Part shown: positions 48,901 to 51,332 of the stretch, in pieces
Numbering within the stretch: position 1 is the first letter of the stretch
How the letters are laid out: each line of letters opens with the position of its first letter
Assembly: GCA_947359465.1 (NCBI GenBank)
Contig: OX375874.1
Span: 97,777,441-97,841,440 of the forward strand
Reading direction: 5' to 3'
From: Metellina segmentata
Lineage: Eukaryota; Arthropoda; Arachnida; Araneae; Tetragnathidae
Length of the DNA stretch: 64,000 nucleotides
Notes under the pieces: model-generated
What the model saw: the letters and a program-made list of their open reading frames with translations, nothing else
Told to the model about the DNA's origin: nothing
The model's database searches: none
Program-made: the position numbers and the translations under genes

Positions 48901-50471
48901 GTTCCACGACAGATTTAATGTGCACCATCCTCCGCATACACGACGGTACCAGGTTGGATCGAGTTTCGAACTCGCAACGGTTGTTAATCTGCTGCTCTTC
49001 CAAAAGGGTTGCCGAAGCCCTTTAGCCTCATGATCGGAAAGTTCCAAGTTCTAATCCGGGTCAGTGCAGGGATATTTGTAAGCCTACGGTGTAGAGGTGG
49101 CTGATGCACTTTAAATCTGTCGTGGCCGAAAGTCCTCACGTTAAGTTGGTGTGGACGTTTGGAGAGCTGCCAGCTCAGACGTTGCCTCGTGTCTGATCAT
49201 GGTTCAAAATTACGTATAGTCCCTTAGGGTTTTGATCCCGAACCGTCGTCAACAACCCATTGTGTTGCTCTAGTACGACGTTAATTGAAAATTACAATTA
49301 CCGCGGGCTCTCTATTTTGTTAATTAATTGGTAATAATTAGTTAACGTCGTACTAGAGCAACACAACGGGCTATTGACGACGGTCCGAGATCAATCCCTT
49401 AAGGGAAAGATCCGAGGACAAGACCTCGTAATTTTGAACCACGGTCAGATGACGAAGAAACACCTGAGCTGGCACCCCACTCTCCAAACTTTCACACCAA
49501 CCCAACGCGAGGACTTTCGGCCACGACAGATTTAAGGTGCACCAGCCGCTTCTGCACCATACGCTTACAAACATCCCTGCCCGGACCCGGATTCGAACCA
49601 GGAACCTTCCGATCTAGAGGCTAACACCTTAACCACTATACCGGTTGGTCGGACCCTCTATTTTGTGTCAGTAAAACTTTTCTTGTGTATGGGTATGTCT
49701 TTTACCTTATATTGTCTGTCGTATGGTCTGACGCACCAAGACCCAATATAGCCTTAGAGTCATAAAACCCAATCAACCTCACCAATGTTTAAATTTACTT
49801 TTTTAATTTTACATATTAAACCTTGAAAGGAGTTAGTATACTGACGATTCAACCCATTTGTTCAATCGAAGTGTTTCTAAAAGAAATCGGTACAAAATAC
49901 AATGACGCAGAAAACAATGTGAAATACATAAAACAACCAACGTCGTCGAGCAATATGCCAACAGCCAATTCCGAACCCCAACGTCAGTCGAATACACGAG
50001 AGCACGTTGAATCGGTCGTGATCTCTATTATCCTCAAATGGCTTTGTGTTTAAGCTTGGAGAATGGTGTGCAAGCTCAAGCGTCGTTCTCGCCATCTGAC
50101 GCTGGTTCAAAACTACGAGGCGTTGTCCTCGGATCTTTCCACTCGGGATCGATCCAGGACCGTCGCCTTCTTACCTTCCGTTGTGTAGCTCCAGTGCAAC
50201 GTCACCAATTCTTAGCGAAGAGGAAAGGAAATTCCCTCACGGAAAACACTGAACACTGCTGTTCAAGAAAAAGCATACTCACGAGTTGAGTTGGGAGGCA
50301 AGGAGTCGAAAGGTTTTCTTCTTGAAGTGGGTGTGTGATAGATCCCGAAGAAAGTCCCCCCGGAGCACTCTTGACACACGATCGACCTGGACTGGGGGGT
50401 GGGCGGTGGTTTCCTGTCCGTTGGCCGAGGCAAATTGACTCGCTCGGAGTAACCTCCTGGATAGGCAGTTT
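12576..50471 (-). CDS. HSPA12A-like: heat shock 70 kDa protein 12 (HSPA12A/B)-like gene, multi-exon span
   Basis: An HSPA12-type Hsp70-superfamily ATPase. Eleven exons join without a phase break: 50471-50283, 46312-45981, 41393-41074, 35411-35137, 32294-32094, 29341-29166, 28200-27979, 20253-20061, 18368-18031, 14855-14485 and 12981-12576. They give about 1006 residues plus whatever the first exon adds (candidate at 52814-52850). Conserved landmarks in order are DFGTTYSGY (phosphate 1), [24 protein letters not shown] [32 protein letters not shown] (phosphate 2), [18 protein letters not shown] (adenosine), TYGVGVLNR and [10 protein letters not shown]. The family is cytosolic and lacks the classical Hsp70 substrate-binding domain. 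Identity is secure; the 5' end and the choice between 12A and 12B are not. Confidence 0.92.
13011..13650. repeat. three-unit ~185-bp tandem repeat in the last intron
   Basis: Units share 'CTTGTACAGGATGAAATGG', 'AAGAAATGGTAG', 'CAAAGAACAAGATCTTTGGGTTTCACCAC', 'CAACATTTATTCTAACAT', 'ACAGCTTTA' and 'GGACAATCTACCACGAAAACTG'. They start at about 13011, 13197 and 13529. The second and third are separated by about 135 bp of unrelated DNA, and a fourth scrap ('TTGTATCGGATGAAAGGGGG') is near 13896. Confidence 0.8.
13896..14090 (+). repeat. SINE family E-like fragment
   Basis: 'GCCTACAATGTGTGGTATATATGCGAGGTG' and 'GTGATGTTCAATTAGCCGGGCATTAAAAAACC' resemble blocks of the tRNA-derived repeat at 41935-42180 ('GTGCCAAGAATGTGTGGTTTGTATGTGAGATGC', 'AATGTTCAATTTGACTGGCATACG'). 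The tRNA-like head is missing, so this is a truncated copy. The match is partial. Confidence 0.4.
14485..14855 (-). CDS. HSPA12A-like: HSPA12-like exon: adenosine-binding lobe
   Basis: 371 bp between acceptor ATTTCAG (AG 14857-14856) and donor CG|GTAAGATA. It begins [20 protein letters not shown] and contains [40 protein letters not shown] (adenosine motif GGFAES), [19 protein letters not shown] and LTYGVGVLN. These are the most conserved HSPA12 segments, with no frameshift or stop. The split Arg codon is completed by the terminal exon. Confidence 0.95.
14921..15460 (-). mobile_element. internally deleted Tc1-like element with 18-bp perfect inverted repeats
   Basis: CACTACCCTACAATAATG at 14921-14938 and its exact complement at 15443-15460 are flanked by TA on the left (14919-14920) and TG on the right. 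It contains the 3' half of a Tc1-type transposase on the minus strand and lies in the intron between the 14485 and 18031 exons. At 540 bp it is well short of a full element. Confidence 0.85.
15000..15420 (-). pseudogene. Tc1-like transposase fragment
   Basis: The minus strand reads [49 protein letters not shown] (second catalytic Asp in FQDDTAPCH), [11 protein letters not shown]. In another frame it continues to [20 protein letters not shown], where the catalytic Glu of the DDE triad is expected in 'NPIExxWD'; here the following aromatic is changed (EYLMDEV). The N-terminal DNA-binding domain and first Asp are missing and there is a frame break, so it is dead. Confidence 0.7.
15470..17055. 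other. intronic stretch, mostly unexplained
   Basis: 15460-15640 continues GC-richer sequence that may be unrelated decayed transposon. 15700-16000 is very AT-rich. 16210-16500 is moderately GC-rich with no domain I recognise. No exon of the HSPA12-like gene is missing between 14855 and 18031, since phases and protein alignment join directly. Confidence 0.45.
17061..17690 (+). repeat. ~630-bp interspersed repeat with clustered short hairpins at its left end
   Basis: It starts CTAGGGGGCCAGCCCAC and has GCTCGC clusters. Two short perfect hairpins follow in tandem: GAGGATTGC-TTT-GCAATCCTC (about 17102-17122) and GGTTCGC-TGT-GCGAACC (about 17126-17142). The remainder includes 'GAAGACATGTGTCCTAGCAG', 'TTGACTCGAAATGTGA', 'CCAGCATGTTGTTTGTGTGTACAT' and ends 'GCGTGCCACGTAAGAGAATTATATATATAGAA'. 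A second copy in the same orientation is at 44977-45622, colinear over the full length. Confidence 0.8.
18031..18368 (-). CDS. HSPA12A-like: HSPA12-like exon: phosphate-2 motif
   Basis: 338 bp, acceptor ATCTTCAG (AG 18370-18369), donor ACG|GTGAGC. The encoded protein runs [20 protein letters not shown] (phosphate-2 loop), [56 protein letters not shown] and [20 protein letters not shown]. It matches HSPA12A/B continuously. The first two bases complete a Gly codon begun in the 20061 exon; it ends in phase 0 and joins VESAVKK in the 14485 exon. Confidence 0.95.
18833..20004. mobile_element. TTAA-target element with ~260-bp inverted repeats (piggyBac-like, non-autonomous)
   Basis: CCTTTTGACTACGGC at 18833 and its complement ending at 20004 are each flanked by TTAA (18829-18832, 20005-20008). 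The arms are long: the block from about 18838 to 19098 ('CGATCGCAATTGCACAATTTACATCG', 'AGGTAGCAATCGATAGGGATG', 'AATTGGGTGCTTGCTCCGATAATTTC') reappears inverted at about 19733-19998. The 630-bp centre has no transposase. It is inserted in the intron between the 18031 and 20061 exons. Confidence 0.85.
20061..20253 (-). CDS. HSPA12A-like: HSPA12-like exon: ALEPEAAS region
   Basis: 193 bp, acceptor GTTTTCAG (AG 20255-20254), donor GCAG|GTAAGC. It encodes [60 protein letters not shown] and [12 protein letters not shown] is a signature of HSPA12 proteins, equivalent to the Hsp70 NEPTAA segment. The acceptor is phase 0 and the last base is the first of a Gly codon finished in the 18031 exon. It is the smallest exon of the conserved body apart from 29166-29341. 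Confidence 0.95.
20346..21266 (-). mobile_element. tRNA-derived SINE, type B, split by a nested element, 13-bp target duplication
   Basis: Minus-strand SINE: tail at left ('AATTAACATCGTACTAGAGCAACACAACGGGCTATTGACGACGG'), body and antisense tRNA-like head at right (B box antisense 'TTCGAACCAAGAACC', ending 'ACCGGTAGGTCGGC'). The exact 13-bp duplication GAGAATTTTAGAG flanks it (20333-20345, 21267-21279). It is interrupted at its 'CCCTTAAGGGAAAG' site by the element 20424-21007. Confidence 0.88.
20424..21007. mobile_element. non-autonomous hAT-like element with 5-bp target duplication
   Basis: The left end CAAGGTTCCCACTC and right-end complement CAGGGGTTCCACGGGCC bound 584 bp. The host SINE sequence resumes exactly after a 5-bp duplication TTAAG (20419-20423, 21008-21012). 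Subterminal 'TTCAAGG/ACTTTTC' blocks occur at both ends. The host SINE provides the empty-site sequence, so the borders are certain. No transposase is recognisable inside. Confidence 0.82.
21353..21540 (+). repeat. SINE body and tail fragment (plus strand)
   Basis: 'GTTTGGAGAGTGGGGTGCCAGCTCAG', 'TCGTCATCTGACCGTGGTTCAAAATTACGAGG', 'CCCTTAAGGGACTGATCC' and 'GCTCTAGTACGACGTTAACTAAAAATTACC' match the type B SINE body and tail. The tRNA-like head is absent (5'-truncated). Confidence 0.75.
21661..21912 (-). repeat. SINE (head type C lineage), degenerate minus-strand copy
   Basis: The tail 'AATTTTAATTAACGCCGCACTAGAGCTACACAACG' and body 'ACCACGGTCAGATGACGAGACAACAC', 'CACCCCACTTTCCAAACTTCC' run into 'GGCGGATTTAACGTGCAACAGCCCCCC'. 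The tRNA-like head is missing. Confidence 0.65.
22258..22502. repeat. two tandem partial copies of the piggyBac-like terminus
   Basis: A ~122-bp unit beginning '(TTAACACG)TTGGCTGACAATCTCACGCCAGCGCGGGATGCGTC' and ending 'CAGTTGATTTCTTG' occurs twice (about 22255-22377 and 22378-22502), immediately left of the intact terminus at 22507. The unit is related to the left terminus (TTAACACGTTCGCTGCCGATCTCGCGCCAG), so it looks like local duplication of the element end. Confidence 0.65.
22829..25452 (+). mobile_element. hAT DNA transposon with exact 8-bp target duplication
   Basis: The ends TAGGGCTCGGAT (22829) and ATCCGAGCCCTA (ending 25452) are perfect 12-bp inverted repeats flanked by the exact 8-bp duplication CTAATAAG (22821-22828, 25453-25460). 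Subterminal TTTGCATAT motifs cluster at both ends (22846-23000 and 25360-25440). A decayed transposase gene lies between. 2.6 kb, a near full-length hAT. Confidence 0.92.
23373..24622 (+). pseudogene. hAT transposase, near full length but broken
   Basis: Successive plus-strand frames give a hAT transposase. The N-terminal part includes [40 protein letters not shown] carries the first catalytic Asp. [20 protein letters not shown] carries the second, followed by [19 protein letters not shown]. The C-terminal hAT dimerisation segment is [20 protein letters not shown], then [20 protein letters not shown]. Frames change near 23735, 24135 and 24370, so the gene is disrupted at three places and inactive. 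No BED zinc finger is visible upstream. Confidence 0.85.
26101..26362 (+). mobile_element. tRNA-derived SINE, type A, second copy
   Basis: Colinear with the copy at 1231-1492: head GCCGACCAACCGGTATAGTGG, B box GGTTCGAATCC, and the type A tail 'GATGGTCCTCCCACTGGGTGCTCC' to 'GTGCCCGCCATTAGGAAAAAAAAAA'. It differs by a small deletion after the head (CGGGTTCGGATG instead of CGGGTTCGGGCATGGATG). The flanking duplication is imperfect (TTTAAATCTA/TTTTTAATCTT). Confidence 0.85.
26703..27135. mobile_element. GC-rich inverted-repeat MITE (~430 bp)
   Basis: The left arm 'CCGGTGCACACACATCCGGTTTTTCAACGTGCGGCGCCGCTGC' (26706) is matched by an inverted right arm ending 'GTGCGGCGCC...GGATGTGTGCACCCG' (about 27073-27132). 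The flanks TAG/TAA could be a 3-bp target duplication of the PIF/Harbinger type, which is inference. There is no transposase. Confidence 0.7.
27149..27418 (-). other. unrecognised 89-codon open frame
   Basis: The minus strand reads [40 protein letters not shown] and onward to EFRNS and a stop. Composition is protein-like and not obviously repetitive, but I recognise no domain and there is no supporting splice context. It starts beside the right arm of the 26703 MITE and lies in the HSPA12-like intron between 27979 and 20253, in the same orientation. It could be a decayed mobile-element gene or chance. Confidence 0.2.
27979..28200 (-). CDS. HSPA12A-like: HSPA12-like exon: [12 protein letters not shown] region
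   Basis: 222 bp (74 codons, phase 0 at both ends), acceptor GGAAATAG (AG 28202-28201), donor GAA|GTAAGA. It encodes [60 protein letters not shown] and [10 protein letters not shown]. The VTVPAIW block corresponds to the Hsp70 'ITVPAYF' strand. It joins AGIASKEN in the next exon as in vertebrate HSPA12. Confidence 0.95.
28312..28675. repeat. two-unit ~185-bp tandem duplication in an intron
   Basis: Units starting at about 28312 and 28497 share 'GTAATTTCCGATACAAAACTAAAA', 'GTCATATCTA(G/T)AGCTTA', 'CTTATGGTA(G/T)AATTATTT' and 'TAATAAATAAATTC'. The copies are moderately diverged. No coding content. Confidence 0.75.
29166..29341 (-). CDS. HSPA12A-like: HSPA12-like exon: GGDPGV...[10 protein letters not shown]
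   Basis: 176 bp, acceptor GATCTTAAAG (AG 29343-29342), donor GAG|GTAGGT. It encodes [40 protein letters not shown] and [18 protein letters not shown]. This is the HSPA12-specific segment following the first nucleotide-binding loop. Two starting bases complete the Gly codon begun at 32094; it ends in phase 0. Confidence 0.95.
29424..29655. repeat. element of the 'CGAGATATCTCG' family, complete-looking copy
   Basis: It begins TTTAACCCTCCCGGCCGTTGTCTAGATGG and ends 'CTTCTAAACCCCTTGGAGGGCTGAAT', so the ends are imperfect inverted repeats (AACCCTCC/GGAGGGCT). Internal blocks 'CTATCTCGTCATTA', 'TCGACAGTACCTTGATGACGAGG' and 'CGGATCTTAACGGACGATATCTC' recur in 31740-31975 and 54570-54757. No coding capacity. 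Confidence 0.65.
29844..30203. mobile_element. pogo/Tc1-like MITE with CAGTGAAAC termini
   Basis: CAGTGAAACTTCGATTAACCGTC at 29844, preceded by TA, is matched in inverse by GACGGTGAATCGAAGTTTCACT ending at about 30203. Length 360 bp, no transposase. Ends of the form CAGTxxAACyTCGAT are typical of the pogo/Tigger branch. The right TA is mutated. Confidence 0.7.
30508..31712 (+). mobile_element. mariner transposon with 25-bp inverted repeats
   Basis: The left end TTAGATGTAGAAAGAAGTTTTAAAG and right-end complement TCAGGTGTAGTAAGAAGTTTTAAAG (3 mismatches) are flanked by TA (30506-30507, 31713-31714). 1205 bp, near the usual ~1.3 kb, with a broken D,D34D transposase inside. Confidence 0.85.
30670..31639 (+). 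pseudogene. mariner (D,D34D) transposase, frameshifted
   Basis: The plus strand starts [20 protein letters not shown] and has the paired HTH region ([31 protein letters not shown]). It then has a break and stop near 31032, where the WVPHEL linker should be. It continues [12 protein letters not shown] (first Asp), LLHDNARP (second Asp), a 7-base deletion that shifts the frame, and [16 protein letters not shown] (third Asp). It ends at the TAA near 31639. All three catalytic Asp residues survive, but at least three frame or stop lesions make it inactive. Confidence 0.88.
32094..32294 (-). CDS. HSPA12A-like: HSPA12-like exon: phosphate-1 motif DFGTT
   Basis: 201 bp, acceptor TATTTCTAG (AG 32296-32295), donor GGAAG|GTTAGT. 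It encodes a variable lead ([20 protein letters not shown]), then [20 protein letters not shown] and [22 protein letters not shown] is the Hsp70-superfamily phosphate-1 loop; vertebrate HSPA12 has TTSSGY where this protein has TTYSGY. Homology to vertebrate HSPA12A starts within this exon. The donor GTTAGT is slightly weak. Confidence 0.95.
32453..33958 (+). mobile_element. Tc1-like transposon with ~26-bp inverted repeats
   Basis: CACTCATGTCTATAAATTAAGGATAA and right-end complement CACTCATGTACATAAATTAAGGATAA (2 mismatches) are flanked by TA (32451-32452, 33959-33960). 1506 bp, with an almost full-length transposase gene. It sits in the intron immediately upstream of the 32094 exon. Confidence 0.9.
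32791..33790 (+). pseudogene. Tc1-type (DD34E) transposase, first Asp lost and frameshifted
   Basis: The first 213-codon frame carries the paired-like HTH domain ([53 protein letters not shown]). It then has [17 protein letters not shown], where the canonical 'FSDESRF' has Asp replaced by Gly, and [16 protein letters not shown] frameshift near 33412-33425 leads to the second frame: [15 protein letters not shown] (second Asp), [20 protein letters not shown] (catalytic Glu) and [20 protein letters not shown]. The missing Asp and the frameshift both predict inactivity. Confidence 0.9.
33970..35130. other. AT-rich intronic stretch with scraps of pogo-like ends
   Basis: No exon. 'ACCCGAGCTCCAATTAACCGAATG' (34710), 'TATTATCCGAGCC' (34740) and 'TTTATCCGGTCCGAATTAACTCGGATAATCAAAG' (35047-35090) look like subterminal sequence of a decayed pogo/Tigger-type element, but I cannot define its borders. 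Confidence 0.4.
35137..35411 (-). CDS. HSPA12A-like: HSPA12-like N-terminal-region exon, proline-rich
   Basis: 275 bp, acceptor CGTTGCAG (AG 35413-35412), donor TATG|GTATGT. It encodes [60 protein letters not shown], then [20 protein letters not shown]. The PAPPKPPR run is the type of sequence bound by SH3 domains (inference). The region is low in hydrophobic residues and probably disordered. Both junction phases (2 and 1) fit the neighbours, which is the main evidence that it belongs to this gene. No counterpart in vertebrate HSPA12. Confidence 0.88.
35444..35735 (-). other. GC-richer non-repetitive segment, function unknown
   Basis: A 92-codon open frame lies on the minus strand ([20 protein letters not shown] to NSHTSDD) just upstream of the 35137 exon. 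It could be an alternative first exon or promoter region for a shorter, vertebrate-like product. Its possible donor (CTGCAG|GTAGCG, near 35489) is in a phase that does not fit the next exon, so I do not call it coding. Confidence 0.25.
35845..36172 (-). mobile_element. tRNA-derived SINE, type B, 10-bp target duplication
   Basis: A full-length minus-strand copy from the tail 'AATTAACGTCGTACTGGAGCAACAC' to the antisense head 'CGAACCAGGAACCTTCCGATCTAGAGG...ACCGGTAGGTC'. Flanked by ACGAAATTGT (35835-35844 and 36173-36182). It lies in the intron upstream of the 35137 exon, 60 bp from another copy. Confidence 0.9.
36235..36554 (-). mobile_element. tRNA-derived SINE, type B, 9-bp target duplication
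   Basis: A full-length minus-strand copy, closely similar to the 49321 copy. Flanked by GTTAGATCG (36226-36234 and 36555-36563). The antisense head ends 'CTTAACCACTTTGCTCGGC', so the A box is partly altered. Confidence 0.9.
36986..37438 (-). mobile_element. Tc1-like element, one-ended, with transposase C-terminal fragment
   Basis: The terminus TA|CACTATAAGGACAAAAGTATTTGGATACTGCATGTTTTTCAG begins at 36984-36986. The minus strand encodes [20 protein letters not shown] (second Asp), [19 protein letters not shown], a stop codon, [17 protein letters not shown] (catalytic Glu) and [20 protein letters not shown], ending near 37030. The N-terminal half and the other terminus are missing. The same family appears inverted at 40361-40812. 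Confidence 0.8.
37450..38190. other. AT-rich intronic stretch
   Basis: Nothing recognisable apart from low-complexity TTTAAT runs near 37530-37580. It lies between the one-ended Tc1 at 36986 and the nested pair at 38196. Confidence 0.4.
38374..39256 (-). mobile_element. Tc1-like transposon, internally deleted, intact ends
   Basis: CACAGTCCAGTCACATTATTGTGACCACC at 38374 and its inverted counterpart (GGTGGTGGTCACATTAATGTGACTGGACTGTG) ending at 39256 are flanked by TA on each side. 883 bp. The transposase frame runs straight into the 3' terminal repeat, showing that the end of the gene was deleted while the terminus survived. Confidence 0.9.
38389..39015 (-). pseudogene. Tc1-type transposase, 3'-truncated
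   Basis: An uninterrupted 208-codon minus-strand frame: paired-like HTH region ([56 protein letters not shown]), the linker [19 protein letters not shown], the first catalytic Asp in [18 protein letters not shown] and [20 protein letters not shown]. The second Asp and the Glu are deleted. The surviving DNA-binding domain is intact; a truncated protein of this kind could still bind termini if expressed, which is speculation. Confidence 0.88.
39350..40360. other. intronic stretch without a recognised feature
   Basis: No exon, SINE or inverted-repeat element seen; modest GC from 39360 to 39600, AT-rich afterwards. Confidence 0.4.
40361..40812 (+). mobile_element. Tc1-like element, one-ended, inverted relative of 36986-37438
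   Basis: The plus strand encodes, with frame breaks, [24 protein letters not shown] sequence corresponding to 'DDGCFF(Q)QDRATCHT', then [20 protein letters not shown] (catalytic Glu block) and [20 protein letters not shown]. It ends in 'TTTTCTGAAAAACATGCAGTGTCCAAATTCTTTTGTCCATATAGTG|TA' at 40812. It is more decayed than the 37 kb copy and lacks its 5' terminus. Confidence 0.75.
41074..41393 (-). CDS. HSPA12A-like: HSPA12-like N-terminal-region exon, acidic
   Basis: 320 bp, acceptor GTTTCCAG (AG 41395-41394; a second AG three bases later is an alternative), donor GCCAA|GTAAGT. It encodes [80 protein letters not shown] and [20 protein letters not shown]. Charged, proline-containing, no known domain; the [15 protein letters not shown] part may be helical. 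Phases 0 and 2 fit both neighbours. It is GC-richer than its introns and lacks repeats. Confidence 0.88.
41517..41826 (+). mobile_element. tRNA-derived SINE, head type C, full length
   Basis: The head (GCCCGGTTGGAAGAGTAACGG, B box GCGAGTTACAAACTCC) continues to 'GTCGTGTACGTGAGGGCTGGTGCACGATAAATCTGTCGTGGCC' and the full shared body and tail ending 'GTTGCTCCAGTGCGACGTTGATTAATTACC'. It lies in the intron upstream of the 41074 exon. No clear duplication. Confidence 0.8.
41935..42180 (+). repeat. tRNA-derived SINE, family E
   Basis: A tRNA-like head with an A-box-like stretch (AATTAGTCTAGTCATCAGGG) and a perfect B box (GCTGGTTCGAATCC, about 41981-41994). It is followed by an unrelated body ('GTGGGGGCGATGGTTGTGCCAAG', 'GTGAGATGCATATTTTATTGAGG') ending 'TTTGACTGGCATACGAACACAAAAAAA'. 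The A-rich end supports a retroposed origin. Confidence 0.65.
42325..42485 (-). repeat. SINE body fragment (minus strand)
   Basis: 'GTAATTGTCAACGTACCCAATGTGGCAACACAACTGG', 'AAGGGAAAGATCCAAGGACAACG' and 'GGCACCCCACTCTCCAAACGTCCAC' match the shared SINE tail and body; no head. Confidence 0.65.
42500..43440. other. AT-rich intronic stretch
   Basis: No exon or mobile element recognised. 'CTCTCGGTTATTCAAGGTTCTACT' (42660-42684) resembles the end of a pogo-type element but no partner end is visible. Confidence 0.4.
43445..43990 (-). repeat. SINE family D copy interrupted by a type B SINE
   Basis: The left part 'GGGGTGTTATGGCGCAAAGGCTATATTTGGTCATGTTGCCG' runs to 43566. The right part from 43911 carries 'AAACCGAAACTGCACCGCCTACAACTCGCATGTTGCTAGTGC'. 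The same left and right parts occur at 62757-63180, where the right end holds an antisense B box (GAATTGAACCGC). The interruption is the SINE at 43579-43898. Confidence 0.65.
43579..43898 (-). mobile_element. tRNA-derived SINE, type B, 12-bp target duplication
   Basis: A minus-strand copy flanked by TATCCAGGGAGG (43567-43578 and 43899-43910). Head antisense 'CGAACCAGGAACCTTCCGATCTAGAGG...ACCGGTTGGTTGGC'. About 20 bp between 'GATTTAAGG' and 'CCTCTACACC' are deleted relative to the 36235 and 49321 copies. Confidence 0.9.
44372..44455. repeat. truncated end of the piggyBac-like element
   Basis: TTAACACATTCGCTGTCGG, then 'ATAGTTATTGCCCCGCCGTAGAAATGGAGTATTCCCAGAAGCCGAC', is colinear with the inverted right end of the 22507-25599 element (25599 back to about 25515). 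It stops abruptly, so it is a 5'- or 3'-truncated remnant. Confidence 0.7.
44977..45622 (+). repeat. second copy of the hairpin-headed ~640-bp repeat
   Basis: Colinear with 17061-17690. It starts CTAGGGGGCCTGCCCCC and has hairpins GAGGATTGC-TTC-GCAATCCTC and GGTTCGC-TGC-GCGAACC. The stems are identical to those of the other copy while both loops differ by one base. Ends 'GTGCCACGTAAGAGAATTATATATAGAAG'. Confidence 0.8.
45981..46312 (-). CDS. HSPA12A-like: HSPA12-like N-terminal-region exon
   Basis: 332 bp, acceptor CCCATTCCAG (AG 46314-46313), donor TTG|GTGAGT. It encodes [80 protein letters not shown] and [20 protein letters not shown]. Rich in Ser, Pro, Tyr and Arg; no recognised domain. 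Two starting bases complete a Pro codon opened at 50283, and the end is phase 0, matching the 41074 exon. No vertebrate HSPA12 counterpart is known to me. Confidence 0.88.
46566..46738. mobile_element. GC-rich palindromic MITE (~173 bp)
   Basis: GGCCCCGTTCACATGAGGCG...GGCGAGGCTATCAGGGTCCCGC is followed, after a 55-bp AT-rich centre, by its inverted counterpart GCGGGACCTTGTTAGCCTCGCC...CGCCTCATGTGAACGGGGCC. The arms are about 57 bp with a few mismatches. The ends resemble PIF/Harbinger-type termini; the target duplication is unclear. Confidence 0.8.
46745..48480. other. AT-rich intronic stretch
   Basis: No exon, SINE or inverted-repeat element recognised on either strand. Confidence 0.4.
48501..48555 (-). 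mobile_element. extremely 5'-truncated SINE (55 bp) with 13-bp target duplication
   Basis: Only the tail end of a type B SINE is present ('GTAATGGTAATGGTAATTTTAGTTAACGTCGTACTAGAGCATAACAACGGGCTAT'). It is flanked by the exact 13-bp duplication ATAAATATTTCTG (48488-48500 and 48556-48568). Confidence 0.85.
48715..49013 (-). mobile_element. tRNA-derived SINE, head type C (minus strand)
   Basis: The tail 'GAATTAACGTCGCATTGGACTAACACCGGGC', body and antisense head 'GGTTGGATCGAGTTTCGAACTCGCAACGG...CTGCTCTTCC' are full length. It abuts a plus-strand SINE at 49014. Confidence 0.8.
49014..49309 (+). mobile_element. tRNA-derived SINE, type B lineage (plus strand), degenerate head
   Basis: The head is decayed (CCTCATGATCGGAAAGTTCCAAGTTCTAATCCGGGTC), followed by the body 'CTGATGCACTTTAAATCTGTCGTGGCCGAAAGTCCTCACG' and tail 'GCTCTAGTACGACGTTAATTGAAAATTACAATTACC'. 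It is immediately followed by the minus-strand SINE at 49321. Confidence 0.8.
49321..49655 (-). mobile_element. tRNA-derived SINE, type B, 11-bp target duplication; best-preserved copy
   Basis: Minus strand, complete from the tail 'TTAATTAATTGGTAATAATTAGTTAACGTCGTACTAGAGC' to the antisense head with perfect boxes (B box antisense GGATTCGAACC; 'CTTAACCACTATACCGGTTGGTCGG'). Flanked by CTCTATTTTGT (49310-49320 and 49656-49666). A good reference copy for the family. Confidence 0.92.
49668..49800 (+). repeat. fragment of SINE family D, opposite orientation
   Basis: 'TGTCAGTAAAACTTTTCTTGTGTATGGGTATGTC' and 'ACGCACCAAGACCCAATATAGCCTTAGAGTCATAAAACCC' are the inverted left arm of the family D repeat (compare 6455-6595). 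Confidence 0.5.
50035..50212 (+). repeat. SINE body and tail fragment (plus strand)
   Basis: 'GCTTGGAGAATGGTGTGCAAGCTC', 'CTCGCCATCTGACGCTGGTTCAAAACTACGAGG', and 'GTGTAGCTCCAGTGCAACGTCACCAATTC' match the shared body and tail; the head is absent. It lies 70 bp from the 50283 exon. Confidence 0.7.
50283..50471 (-). CDS. HSPA12A-like: HSPA12-like N-terminal-region exon (most 5' confident exon)
   Basis: 189 bp, acceptor TTTGTAG (AG 50473-50472), donor ACTC|GTGAGT. It encodes [60 protein letters not shown] and ST. The single CxxC (VCQECSG) is notable but not a recognisable zinc domain. Two starting bases must be preceded by one base from the upstream exon; the candidate at 52814-52850 supplies exactly that phase. 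Proline- and arginine-rich, GC-rich, no repeats. Confidence 0.85.
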
Positions 50472-50545
50472 CTACAAACACAAGTCAATATACACAATTA
50501 ATATCGTTTGCATAAAAGCATCGAGTTGATAAGAATCATTTGAAT

Positions 50546-51286
50546 CAGGGTGGCAACAAAATCCTTGAAAAAAGTTCCCTGATATTTCCCTGCTATTCTC
50601 GCAAAAATGTCCCTGATTTTACAATTCCCTTAAGAAATGTTGTGATTCATGATTGGTATCGATATACTGTATCCACATCACAATGTTTTTGAATATTTAG
50701 CGTCAGATGGGGTAAAAGGATAATTCTCCACAAATTGTATTTTTTCTTTAGATATTTTAATTGTTATTGTAAGGGTTGGAACCCTTAATGGAACTATTAC
50801 AATAGCAATTGAAAAAAACTGGAGAAAAATACAAAATATTTTGATTGTGAACTTTTTATACCTGACCCTACATTATCATACAATTCATCAAAATCATATG
50901 CAAATATGAATAAAAAATTCTACAAAATGTAATTGTAAATAAAAAATAATTAAATACACAAATTTCAAATTGTATACCACAAGTTGTGTCGCCATCTGCA
51001 CGGCGACAAGACGCTATAGCCGCGAAAAAAACGACGGCAGCGGTTTTCGCGTTGTTCAAAAATTACCACGCCAGGGTTCTTTATTCGAATTACAATTATG
51101 GCGAATACGATTTATTGGATTCTCAAAAGCACTCGTAATCGCGTATCTCTAAATAGGATAATAGTGGCCGTTTAAATTCTCAGTTCCCTGATTTTTGGTG
51201 TGAAATTTTCCCTGATCTTACCAGAATTAAAAAGTTCCCTGGGAATTCCCTGATTTCCCGGTTTTCCAGGATCTGTTACCACCCTG
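50546..51286. mobile_element. non-autonomous hAT-like element with 5-bp target duplication
   Basis: CAGGGTGGCAACA at 50546 and TGTTACCACCCTG ending 51286 are imperfect inverted repeats, flanked by TGAAT (50541-50545 and 51287-51291). Subterminal 'TTCCCTGAT' motifs recur many times at both ends (50565-50640, 51180-51260). 741 bp, no transposase. The short duplication matches that of the 20424 element. Confidence 0.8.
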
Positions 51287-51332
51287 TGAATAGACCTAAA
51301 AAAAATATTTTATTTTGAGTTTTCTTTCGTTA

